DNA of 54,936 bases from RGIG3159 sp045640565 (GTDB lineage Bacteria; Bacillota; Clostridia; Oscillospirales; Oscillospiraceae), in assembly GCA_045640565.1 (NCBI GenBank), contig JAZUFG010000097.1, positions 1 through 54,936 on the forward strand, written 5' to 3'. Every line of letters starts with the position of its first letter. The stretch's first letter is position 1. Positions 43,000 to 50,762 of this stretch are shown piece by piece. Under the pieces are notes generated by a model. That model saw only the letters and a program-made list of their open reading frames with translations, did not search any database and was not told where the DNA came from. The position numbers and the translations under genes are program-made.

Positions 43000-43028
43000 A
43001 TTATACGGCAAATTGTAAATCTATGCAA
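43000..43028 (-). promoter_or_regulatory. Promoter of the polysaccharide/acylation operon
   Basis: On the minus strand TTGCAT (43023-43028), 17 bases and a perfect TATAAT (43000-43005) lie about 55 bases before the first gene's start. All eight genes down to 33370 run from here with mostly small gaps. Confidence 0.75.
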
Positions 43029-43134
43029 GAGAAAACTTTCCTCATATCCCCTGAAAATTTCCGTCTTTCCCGTAAAGCAGAGAATAAACACAAATTTTTG
43101 AGGAATTGCTCATTGGGAACAGGACACCGAAGAA

Positions 43135-43168
43135 AAAATCACCGGCCAAACGGTCGGTGATTTTCTTA
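43135..43168. terminator. Terminator downstream of the aquaporin gene
   Basis: Arms 43135-43147 and 43152-43164 (13 bp with one G-T pair) sit between A-rich and T-rich flanks, so the hairpin can work both ways. It ends the aquaporin transcript before the polysaccharide promoter. Confidence 0.8.
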
Positions 43169-43179
43169 TTTTTATTCTC

Positions 43180-43866
43180 TTATTTCTCCAAAGCCTTATA
43201 GGTCCAGGCGGCCAAAGCAGCGCCCACCATGGGGCCAACGATGAACACCCAGAGGCAGGCAAGGGGCTCGCCGTTTCCTGCGATCCCGGCCACCAGAGCG
43301 GGGCCGATGCTGCGGGCAGGGTTCACGGAAGTGCCCGTCAGACCGATGCCCAGAATGTGGACCAGGGTCAGGCTCAGGCCGATGACAAGACCGGCGAAGG
43401 AGCCGTGGCCTGCCTTCTTGGAGGTAACGCCCAGGATTGCCAGAACAAAGATATAGGTCAGAACGACTTCCACCAGCAGACCGGCAGCAGCGCTGCCATT
43501 CACGCCGGCCAGACCGTTGGCGCCAAAGCCGCCGGTCATGTCTTCCACGCCGCCCAGACCGAAGATGGCAGCCAGAATCCCGGAGCCCGCGCAGGCGCCT
43601 GCCACCTGGGCGATCAGATAGCTGACAAATTCCTTGCCTGTCATGCCGCCGGAGAGGAGCACGCCCAGAGAAACAGCGGGATTGATATGGCAGCCGGAGA
43701 TATTGCCGATGGAGTAAGCCATGGCCACGATGACCAAACCGAAGGCCAGAGCAGTGAGAATGTAGCCGCAGCCCTGATCGGCGCCGCAGCCCACCAGCAT
43801 GGCCGTGCCGCAACCGAGAACGACCAGAACCGCCGTGCCGATGAATTCAGCAAAAAACTTTTTCAT
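43180..43866 (-). CDS. MIP-family aquaporin
   Basis: A 228-residue channel with six membrane segments and both NPA half-helices, CHINPAVSLG at about residue 60 and SVNPARSIGPALV at about 178. The start at 43866 (MKKFFAEFIGTAVLV) is directly behind GGGAGG on the minus strand; a longer reading has no site. The second NPA followed by Arg-Ser-Ile-Gly-Pro is typical of water-selective AqpZ-like channels rather than glycerol facilitators. It stands as a single-gene unit with its own promoter. Confidence 0.92.
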   Translation of the reverse strand: MKKFFAEFIGTAVLVVLGCGTAMLVGCGADQGCGYILTALAFGLVIVAMAYSIGNISGCHINPAVSLGVLLSGGMTGKEFVSYLIAQVAGACAGSGILAAIFGLGGVEDMTGGFGANGLAGVNGSAAAGLLVEVVLTYIFVLAILGVTSKKAGHGSFAGLVIGLSLTLVHILGIGLTGTSVNPARSIGPALVAGIAGNGEPLACLWVFIVGPMVGAALAAWTYKALEK

Positions 43867-43897
43867 GAGAAACCTCCCTATCATTTAATCTGCTTTT

Positions 43898-43925
43898 ATT
43901 ATCCTCTATTCACAGAAAATGTCAA
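43898..43925 (-). promoter_or_regulatory. Promoter of the aquaporin gene
   Basis: On the minus strand a perfect TTGACA (43920-43925), 16 bases and GATAAT (43898-43903) lie about 32 bases before the start. Confidence 0.7.
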
Positions 43926-43980
43926 GAGCAAAAGCACCGGGACGCCAACCATTCCCCCACCCTTTCCTTGCTCCCTGTGC

Positions 43981-44040
43981 CTAGCGCCTAACGCCTAGTG
44001 CCTCAACTATTAACTATTCACTATTCACTATTAACTATAA
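43981..44040. repeat. Heptamer repeat cluster A
   Basis: Three 7-base units CTAGCGC, CTAACGC, CTAGTGC (43981-44001), then CTCAA, then CTATTAA, CTATTCA, CTATTCA, CTATTAA and a partial CTATAA (44007-44040). The stop codon of the vanZ-like gene lies inside one unit. A related cluster is at 50454-50561. Confidence 0.8.
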
Positions 44041-44521
44041 CGAACGCCACTGTTCCCACCGCTGCTCCCAGGGTGTTCATCAGGATATCCGTCACTTCCC
44101 CGTTTCCCATGGCATAACGGTATTGGCAGAATTCAATCGCAGCAGATAAGAGAAATGCAAAGAGGACCGTGATCCCGGCATTTCTCTTTCTTTTTCGGAA
44201 GGCAAAGGGCATGGTTAAGCCCAGGGGAAAGAAGAGAAAGGCATTCATGACCATCTCCCGGAAGAGCTCCGGCTGGGCCATGAATTCCGCCCAGCTCCGC
44301 AGGAACCTGAACTCCACCTCATGCCCGCCGGACTTCCGCAGGACCGTGAAGCGCAGGATCCCATACAGCGCCGCAAGCATCAGGCAGCTGTTGAGACATC
44401 TCCAGTATTTCTGCCATCCCCGCCCGGAAACGATATGATCTGCCAGCGCCCAGGCCAAAATGCCCAGGTCCATCACCAGCAGGACAGCCAAGAGAGGCCA
44501 TGCGTAAATATGTATTTTCAT
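44021..44521 (-). CDS. VanZ-family membrane protein
   Basis: A 166-residue protein with about four hydrophobic segments. The VanZ signature is seen in FRLxx-type residues MNAFLFFPLGLTMPFAF, followed by LLSAAIEFCQYRYAMGNGEVTDILMNTLGAAVG. VanZ-like proteins give low-level teicoplanin or lipoglycopeptide tolerance in some hosts, but most members have no known role. Its last residues (VIVNSE) and stop codon are encoded within heptamer repeats, so its natural 3' end may have been replaced. A partial copy of its 5' end lies at 50281-50420. Confidence 0.88.
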   Translation of the reverse strand: MKIHIYAWPLLAVLLVMDLGILAWALADHIVSGRGWQKYWRCLNSCLMLAALYGILRFTVLRKSGGHEVEFRFLRSWAEFMAQPELFREMVMNAFLFFPLGLTMPFAFRKRKRNAGITVLFAFLLSAAIEFCQYRYAMGNGEVTDILMNTLGAAVGTVAFVIVNSE

Positions 44522-44556
44522 ATGACCGTTATCCTACCGTTGAAGCGAGGCAGAAG
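44417..44556. repeat. Source copy of a 140-bp duplicated segment
   Basis: This segment, covering the start of the vanZ-like gene and about 35 bases upstream, matches 50281-50420 with about 8 differences in 140 positions by eye. Both copies have the same orientation. Confidence 0.8.
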
Positions 44557-44705
44557 GATCGTCTGTCTTCGTAATCTCGTTTACTCATGCTCTTTCACCG
44601 CAATCTTTGGACGTACTCGCCGTAAGTGTGATATGAGTATGGCACAAAGATACAGAAACATCAATATGAAAAATGAACACCGGAAGACAGTGGGACATTC
44701 TTCAC

Positions 44706-45143
44706 TTACCAGTTGTCACCCAGAAGCTTCTGCCAGCTCTCGCCGACTTCAAGCCGAACTGTTTGCGGCTCCTCCTTCACCTTGTCCAATAAGAGGCAGT
44801 AGCGAAGATCCCGCATAGCGGAGAGCATCTTCCGCAGAGTGATGGTATCTCCCGGTTCCACCGTTTCAACGGCGTCCTCCAGCTTTGCCATCAGGAGTTT
44901 GCTGATATCCAGATAGGCTGTAAGGGTATCAACCTCTTCTTCCGCTGTCTTTTCCTGCGACATTTCCACGACTTTTTTCTCGTATTTTTTCTGGTATTCC
45001 TTCCGCTGGTCCCGCCATTTTTCCCGGCAGGCTCTATCCCGGAGGGTGCGCTCCGAGAGATCGTATCTCTTCGCCACGCTTTTATAGGTGGCATCCCCGT
45101 GGGTGAGATAATAGTTTTTTGCTTTCTGAAAAGCATCTTTCAT
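44706..45143 (-). CDS. HTH protein resembling a phage terminase small subunit
   Basis: A 145-residue protein. The N-terminal half has an HTH (AKNYYLTHGDATYKSVAKRYDLSERTLRDRACREKWRDQRKEYQKKYEKK), the pattern of terminase small subunits that bind DNA at packaging sites. The rest is helical and acidic (EEEVDTLTAYLDISKLLMAKLEDAVE). The start at 45143 follows GGAGGA on the minus strand. No large terminase or other phage gene lies beside it, so it is an orphan or a domesticated remnant. Confidence 0.65.
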   Translation of the reverse strand: MKDAFQKAKNYYLTHGDATYKSVAKRYDLSERTLRDRACREKWRDQRKEYQKKYEKKVVEMSQEKTAEEEVDTLTAYLDISKLLMAKLEDAVETVEPGDTITLRKMLSAMRDLRYCLLLDKVKEEPQTVRLEVGESWQKLLGDNW

Positions 45144-45361
45144 GAATAAATCCTCCTTATCATTTTGAGATAAAAGAAGGATAGCAGAAAGAACGGGGCA
45201 AAAGCAAACACGGAAAAAATTGCAAGCCAGACAGTGCAAGAAGACGATAGGATTGCCGGAGAATCAGCTCCATTGACGCTGTTTCGTGGTGTTTGGATCA
45301 GTCATAAATAGCCAACAACATCGGCTAAGAAAGCCACTAATAATACTAATCCAAATTTGGC

Positions 45362-45736
45362 TTATTCATCCAGCGGGGAAACCAGCTTCGCCATCACATA
45401 GGTTTTCGTCCCAGCTCCATAGAGATCAAATCCGCTTTCCCGCATGTCATATCCCTTCCTACGCATCTTTTCCCGGTCCTCCTCTGTCAGCTCTCCATCA
45501 TAATTACTGAAAGTAACCAGAAGATTCCCTTTTTCGGAAAGAAAACAGTTCGGATGGTCCGTTGAAAAATTGTCCAGCTTCTCCGCTGCTTCCAGCATGG
45601 TCTTGTATTGAGTGAAGTATGACTCAGGAATTTCATCTGTCACAAATTTCCCATCCTCAACGGAGCAAGAAATCCCATAGTGCCTGCAGAAGCCCAGCGC
45701 TTCCTCAATATTGCGGATGTATCCGGGGATAAACAT
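45362..45736 (-). CDS. Hypothetical protein, 124 residues
   Basis: A soluble, charged protein (MFIPGYIRNIEEALGFCRHYGISCSVEDGKF at the start, SPLDE at the end). The start at 45736 is taken because GAGGAG lies about 8 bases upstream on the minus strand; a GTG nine bases earlier is less well placed. I do not recognise a family. Codon use and clean ribosome site support it as a real gene. The neighbours (a terminase-like orphan and a kinase/receiver pair) do not point to a function. Confidence 0.6.
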   Translation of the reverse strand: MFIPGYIRNIEEALGFCRHYGISCSVEDGKFVTDEIPESYFTQYKTMLEAAEKLDNFSTDHPNCFLSEKGNLLVTFSNYDGELTEEDREKMRRKGYDMRESGFDLYGAGTKTYVMAKLVSPLDE

Positions 45737-45828
45737 ATGACGCACTCCTCGTTTATCTCTTCTTAATGAATTAAGCAGAATGAATCAAGACAGAAGAACC
45801 ATCCCTTCGTCTTTCCGACTATATTGCA

Positions 45829-46914
45829 CTATTGCACAGGCTGTAATTCTGTATCAAAATGGAGGGAGGCTATGAAATAACCATATTTTACCCCATGATC
45901 TTTATTCAAATATGTGCTGGAAAACGATAACGATACATGATGATCTTGACATATTTTTTGGGCGAAATTTAATCCAAACCCTTGTCCAACAGACTGAGAG
46001 ATCCTTGCATTCTCTCCACGGAAACCTTTTTCGCAAAGGTGAAAAATCTCATTATCATCACAATATGGTCCAACAGATTTAATCGTAACATCTAAAACAT
46101 TTGCAAGCTCTTCAAAGGTCACATCAACCTGCTTTCCATTTGGAGAATACTTTATCGCATTTTCCAAAAGAATAAACAAGAGGATCTCAAATGTTGGAAA
46201 TATGTTGTATTTATAATCGCTTTGAATAGGTGAATTTACATTTATCTTAACATTTTTGTGAAGGTAACCCCTTAATAGCCTCCGCATTTTGTCAAATTTT
46301 TTAAAAATAACAGCTTGATAAGGTCCACCAATAGATAATGCTGGATTAATAACCGAATCAAAATATGAGAATCTGTTTGATATCATGAAACTGCTAACAT
46401 GGACATTTTTTAGAGTTTCAATTAGTTTATTATTATCAATGCTTACTTCGTCTGAATCTGAATAAGAATCCCAAAGCGTATCAATTGAGTTTTTGATTTG
46501 ACCATTAAGGGACCGGGTTTCATGAAGCAAGTCCCTTATTGCCTCTAGTTTCATTTCTAGTTTTCTTTTTTCTAAAAGAGTCGCCACATCTTCTTGAGCG
46601 ATGGTTGCACATACATGTTCACATATAGCAGGGTTGTATATATATTCATTGGAATCTGCAATCTTGGATTTTTCTTTATTATATACCCCTTTGATTCTAA
46701 GGCCGGTATAAATATAATGCCGTTCTTTTGAAACAAAAACATAGCTTGAAAGGCCATATGGACAACAATAACTGCCCGAATCAGACTCTTTCAGTTTTTC
46801 GTAATGTTTTTTGCATTTCGCAGAATTACATCTACTTTTACAAAACGGAGGGAGTTGGAAAAGCGTCCCATCAACGGGACAATCATTTGAGCTTAAGAAA
46901 GGTAGCAATGACAT
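45829..46914 (-). CDS. Cys-rich histidine-kinase-like ATPase
   Basis: A 361-residue protein without membrane segments. The first 105 residues hold eight cysteines (C12, C25, C29, C34, C50, C51, C98, C102), suggesting a metal or redox sensor. A coiled, DHp-like helix follows with H131 in LLHETRSLN. The C-terminal HATPase_c has the N-box LLFILLENAIKYSPNG (about 246-260) and a G2-like box GQGFGLNFAQKIC (about 310-322); the G1 box is degenerate (SVGPYCD in place of DxGxG). The gene is clearly AT-richer than the rest of the window, hinting at transfer. It follows a receiver-domain gene by one base, so they form a two-component-like pair. Confidence 0.8.
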   Translation of the reverse strand: MSLLPFLSSNDCPVDGTLFQLPPFCKSRCNSAKCKKHYEKLKESDSGSYCCPYGLSSYVFVSKERHYIYTGLRIKGVYNKEKSKIADSNEYIYNPAICEHVCATIAQEDVATLLEKRKLEMKLEAIRDLLHETRSLNGQIKNSIDTLWDSYSDSDEVSIDNNKLIETLKNVHVSSFMISNRFSYFDSVINPALSIGGPYQAVIFKKFDKMRRLLRGYLHKNVKINVNSPIQSDYKYNIFPTFEILLFILLENAIKYSPNGKQVDVTFEELANVLDVTIKSVGPYCDDNEIFHLCEKGFRGENARISQSVGQGFGLNFAQKICQDHHVSLSFSSTYLNKDHGVKYGYFIASLHFDTELQPVQ

Positions 46915-46915
46915 A

Positions 46916-47602
46916 TTATACTCCTAAAGATCCTAGGATAACCTTGGCACAAAGGGAGGACAAAAAATCCTTAACCACTGTAGTTAATTTAATATTTTTC
47001 CGATCAATAAAAGCACAAAACTTATCAAAATTTACATTCTTAACTGCTTTAACATACCTATCTTCTATTTTTGCTATTTCTAAAGTGGAAACATTTTTTT
47101 CAATTAGATTATTTCTTATTTTCATCCATTGTTCTACTGGATCTATGGATTTTTTAACCTGCTCATCTAACACATTAATCCAATCATCAATACTCAAGTC
47201 TTTTGGGGCTACGAAATCAGCAAACGAAAAGTATTCGTTATAGTTTGTATCAAACGTATACGCAGTATAAGCTATCACTCTTTTATTCGGATAAGAGTTA
47301 TGAATCTCACGAATTATAAACGCTCCTTCTTTCGTATATCCGAGTTTTTTCCCAACACCGGATATATCGCAAAGGACTATGTCATATGGCTCAACATCTT
47401 GAATAGAATCAATATCTAACTTGTGTTGAATTTGGTATCCATTCTTTTTTAGAAATACTTCCGGTCCAAATTCATTATCATCAATAATGAGAATCTTAAC
47501 AAAACGTCGCAACTCAACAAGGCTATTGGTTTTACTAATTGCAGCTCTATCAGAAATATCTTGAATTGTATTTGAAATAAAGCAAATCTTCGGAAACTCC
47601 AT
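46916..47602 (-). CDS. Receiver-domain protein, no DNA-binding domain
   Basis: A 228-residue protein. Residues 36-140 look like a receiver: KILIIDDNE (acidic pair D41/D42), YDIVLCDISG (phospho-acceptor D79), VIAYTAYT (T113) and FVAPKDL (K134). An N-terminal 35-residue lead and a C-terminal 85-residue helical domain (DPVEQWMKIRNNLIEKNV...) flank it. No HTH is visible, so the output is not ordinary transcription control. It is AT-rich and lies one base upstream of the kinase-like gene. The pair is co-transcribed; the effector is unknown. Confidence 0.8.
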   Translation of the reverse strand: MEFPKICFISNTIQDISDRAAISKTNSLVELRRFVKILIIDDNEFGPEVFLKKNGYQIQHKLDIDSIQDVEPYDIVLCDISGVGKKLGYTKEGAFIIREIHNSYPNKRVIAYTAYTFDTNYNEYFSFADFVAPKDLSIDDWINVLDEQVKKSIDPVEQWMKIRNNLIEKNVSTLEIAKIEDRYVKAVKNVNFDKFCAFIDRKNIKLTTVVKDFLSSLCAKVILGSLGV

Positions 47603-47759
47603 ATAATTTTTCCTTTCTCCTATATAAATGGTCGCCTTTTCATGATGCTAGCCGTTTTTTCCATTTTCATCCTTTTATTTTGTTACAAAAAAATAAGCAA
47701 AGCTTCTCCAAATGTTTATCTCTTTAGCCCTAAAAAGGCAAAGATAATAATTCACACGA

Positions 47760-48862
47760 CTATGAAAGCCATTCTCGGATTTTCTCTTCAACCCTTTCCA
47801 CCGGAATCTTGGAAACAATCTTCTTTAATCTCTGCCATGTTAGCCAATCCATCAGTGCACTGGCTGCAAACACCAAAAGAACAACAATACAGCACTTGCC
47901 CGGCAGCAGCCAATTTGCTGCAAATTGGTCTGTCTTCAGCCACCGGCTCCACAATACTCCACGGATAAGATTGTTATCATGAATCAAGTAAACGCCAAAG
48001 GTCAGCGGGGCAAAGAAAGAAATCATTTTCTGCATTCCCGGCTTCTCTATTTTGATTCTGCTGAATCCAATAAAGAAGCAAGCAGACATAACAAAAACCG
48101 GTAAGGAACTGTAGTTTTCAAAATACGCCGGATCAATATAGTCTATCAGCCACGGCTTTGAATTCACAGCCAATTGTACAGGAATCCGTATCAAAAGAAG
48201 TGCAAATGCAATCCCGAAAAATAGTGCAAACGGATGCTTCAGCTCCCTGTCAATTCTCTCCGGATATTTCCGGATATATGCTGCAACAAGGTAGAGAACC
48301 AGAAACCAGACAAAATGTGTCCCACCCACCTGCAAAGTGCTCACCAAGGGCGTAAGATCTCCCCAAATGCTGATCAACAAAACCAAAATAGCAATAAATC
48401 TCCGGTGTTCCCTTTCATCTGCGGCTGCTATAAGCTTGTTCAAAATCGGCATGCAGAGATACATGGCAAAATAGCAGGTAATGAACCAATAGCGGTTATA
48501 GCTAACAGGTAAAAAAGCTTTAAAAATATCCTCAGGCCGAACATCGGATATCCCGAAAACTGCAAAGACCAGAGTGATGACCACGGAATAGAAAAACACC
48601 TGTGCCCAAAGCATAAAAAGCTTTTTCATCCGAAATTGCGATTGGCTGAGATAATAACCGCTGACCAAAATAAACAGATTTGTGCATACCTTGGCGCAGA
48701 TATTGGAATAATTCATAATGGCATAAAGCACCGGTCTGCTTTTGACCTCAAGCTCTACCGCCGCAATACCCCCCCATGCCCATTTACATGGATAGTTACA
48801 ATCATCAGCATCGCCACAATGCGAAGCAAATCTAATGAATAATTCCTGGTTTGTTCTTTCAT
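47760..48862 (-). pseudogene. Acyltransferase-3 family gene broken by a poly-G frameshift
   Basis: The minus-strand reading starts at 48862 with MKEQTRNYSLDLLRIVAMLM, IVTIHVNGHGG, the normal acyltransferase-3 start with the catalytic-site histidine. It then meets a run of seven G's (plus strand C7 at 48769-48775) and goes out of frame to a stop. One extra G restores the frame to IAAVELEVKSRP and into the intact 323-residue remainder (47760-48731, ten or so membrane segments). So one G appears to be missing. It may be phase-variable, a true pseudogene or a sequencing error. It lies 23 bases after wecB and would acylate a sugar. Confidence 0.8.
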
Positions 48863-48885
48863 GACTACGATTCCGTTGGCATTCT

Positions 48886-49998
48886 TTAGCACCATTCAGA
48901 ATACTCTTTCCCTTCCAGAATATCCGCTATTCTCTCACTCGCGTGTCCGTCACCGTAAGGATTGCAGGCATGTGCCATTTTTTCATATGCTTCTTTGTCC
49001 TCAAGAAGCTCTTTGAAATTCCGGTAAATCGTCTCCTCATCTGTCCCTACGAGCCTAAGCGTTCCTGCCGCAACTCCCTCCGGCCGCTCTGTAGTATCCC
49101 GCATGACCAAGACCGGTTTGCCATAGGAGGGACATTCTTCCTGGATCCCACCGGAATCCGTCAGACACAGATAACATCTCGCTTCAAAGTTATGGCAATC
49201 AAAAACTTCAATCGGTTCAATAATATGAATCTGCTTGCAATCCCCCAGCTCTTCTTCCGCTGCTTTGCGGACAAGAGGATTCATGTGAATAGGATATACC
49301 GCCTTGCAATCGGGGTGTTCATCCAAAACTCTGCGAATCGCCCGGAACATATGGTGCATTGGCTCTCCGAGGTTTTCTCGCCTATGGGCTGTAATAAAAA
49401 TCAGCTTGCCGTCTCCTACCCAGTCCAATTCAGGATGGCTATAGTCCTCGCGAACTGTACGCTGCATCGCATCAATTACCGTATTTCCGGTAATGTAAAT
49501 AGTCTTCGGATTCTTTCCCTCTTGAATCAAATGGTCGGCAGCCAGCTGCGTTGGAGCAAAGTTATACTGAGAGATGATGCTCACTGCCTGGCGGTTGAAT
49601 TCCTCGGGATACGGGGAATAAATATCATAGGTCCTTAATCCCGCTTCCACATGGCCAACGGGAATCTGCAAATAGAAACAAGCCAAAGCAGTCACAAAGG
49701 TAGTTGATGTGTCCCCATGAACCAAGACCACATCCGGTTCAATTTTCTCCAACACATCTTTTATGCGGTTCAGGATATTAGTCGTAATATCAAACAGGGT
49801 CTGCTTCTCTTTCATAATAGAAAGATCATAATCCGGCACCACACCGAATGTCTGCAAAACCTGATCCAGCATTTGCCGGTGCTGCCCCGTCACGCAAACG
49901 ATTGTCTGAATGGACGACCGCTTCTTCAATTCAAGCACAAGAGGACACATCTTAATAGCTTCCGGTCTTGTGCCGAAAACAACTACTACCTTTTTCAT
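48886..49998 (-). CDS. wecB: UDP-N-acetylglucosamine 2-epimerase (non-hydrolysing)
   Basis: A 370-residue enzyme making UDP-ManNAc for surface glycans. The signature motifs KKVVVVFGTRPEAIKMCPLV, VHGDTSTTFVTALACFY, GHVEAGLRTYDIYSPYPEEFNRQ, ITAHRRENLGE and LTDSGGIQEECPSYGKPVLVMRDTTERPEG are all present. Length is complete. The start at 49998 has a purine-rich site upstream. It is followed by a frameshifted acyltransferase gene, probably in one unit. The ManNAc it makes could feed the polysaccharide locus at 27.8-43 kb, by inference. Confidence 0.96.
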   Translation of the reverse strand: MKKVVVVFGTRPEAIKMCPLVLELKKRSSIQTIVCVTGQHRQMLDQVLQTFGVVPDYDLSIMKEKQTLFDITTNILNRIKDVLEKIEPDVVLVHGDTSTTFVTALACFYLQIPVGHVEAGLRTYDIYSPYPEEFNRQAVSIISQYNFAPTQLAADHLIQEGKNPKTIYITGNTVIDAMQRTVREDYSHPELDWVGDGKLIFITAHRRENLGEPMHHMFRAIRRVLDEHPDCKAVYPIHMNPLVRKAAEEELGDCKQIHIIEPIEVFDCHNFEARCYLCLTDSGGIQEECPSYGKPVLVMRDTTERPEGVAAGTLRLVGTDEETIYRNFKELLEDKEAYEKMAHACNPYGDGHASERIADILEGKEYSEWC

Positions 49999-50148
49999 GC
50001 AAATACCTTTTTCCCTTGAAATCTCTCTGAAATCGTGAATAAATCCCGATAAATTCTTTTTGAAGACAGTTCACATCATATCATACTATCATGGGAATTG
50101 GTAGCCTTAACTTATCTTTTTTATCCCCCCATAAAAAAGAACAGAAAA

Positions 50149-50173
50149 GGAGATGAGGATTTCTCCTCACCTC
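50149..50173 (-). terminator. Hairpin with T-rich tail on the minus strand
   Basis: Arms of about 11 bases with one mismatch (about 50149-50159 and 50163-50173) are followed on the minus strand by TTTTCTGTTCTTTTTT. It would end transcripts from the gene remnant at 50183 and stand before wecB. Confidence 0.6.
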
Positions 50174-50182
50174 CCTTTCCTT

Positions 50183-50280
50183 TCATTCTCCCCGCAATTC
50201 CTTGATGAGCCCTTCCTTCCCCGGGAAGTTCATCATGTTCAGGGTGAGGACGGCCTGGTCCCGCAGCTCCAGCCGGAAGA
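50183..50280 (-). pseudogene. 3' tail of an unidentified gene
   Basis: On the minus strand the last 32 codons of an open frame are visible, reading IFRLELRDQAVLTL, NMMNFPGKEGLIKEL and RGE then stop at 50183-50185. The upstream part has been replaced by the vanZ-derived segment, and the frames do not match across the junction at about 50280/50281. The codon pattern looks genuine. The parent family is not recognised. Confidence 0.5.
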
Positions 50281-50420
50281 TCCCCGCTCGGAAACCGTAT
50301 GATCTGCCAGCGCCCAGGCCAAAATGCCCAGGTCCGTCACCAGCAGGACAGCCAAGAGAGGCCGTGCATAAATATGTATTTTCATATAACCGTTATCCTA
50401 CCGTTGAAGCAAGGCAGAAG
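50281..50420 (-). pseudogene. Duplicated 5' fragment of the vanZ-like gene
   Basis: It encodes the first 34-35 residues of the vanZ-like protein (MKIHIYARPLLAVLLV and on, start at 50385) plus its upstream flank. It differs from 44417-44556 at about 8 of 140 positions, including W-to-R and M-to-T changes. The coding part ends abruptly in an unrelated gene tail, so it is non-functional. Confidence 0.8.
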
Positions 50421-50762
50421 AACAACCGCCCCTCTGTCCTTTTCTCCCTTCTCCTAGCGCCTTGCAGCTCGTTTTCCCTTCTCCTAGTGCCTAGCGCCTT
50501 GCAGCTATAAATCCGCGGCGCAGCCGCAACAACTATTTACTATTAACTATTCATTATTAACTTGGCTGTTCCGGCAACCTTGTGAGGCCCTGTATTCCCT
50601 TCTGCGCGACTTTTATTGGGACCGAATATAAATTCACGCCCCAAATAAAAAATCGCTTACATCCATTTTAAAGGGAATGATTATCTTATTATGTATTCTA
50701 ACGGGAGATGATGATAGCCTTCAGCCATGACAAAGGCCTTGCCGGTTCCGCTTTTGTCATGA
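50386..50762. repeat. Heptamer repeat cluster B and non-coding region
   Basis: Within this gene-free stretch, 50454-50504 carries CTAGCGC, CTTGCAG, CTAGTGC, CTAGCGC, CTTGCAG units, and 50533-50561 carries CTATTTA, CTATTAA, CTATTCA and TTATTAA. These are the same 7-base families as in cluster A at 43981-44040. A 9-bp inverted repeat (50726-50734 with 50753-50761) ends just before the next gene's stop, without a T run. No gene is seen. Confidence 0.65.
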
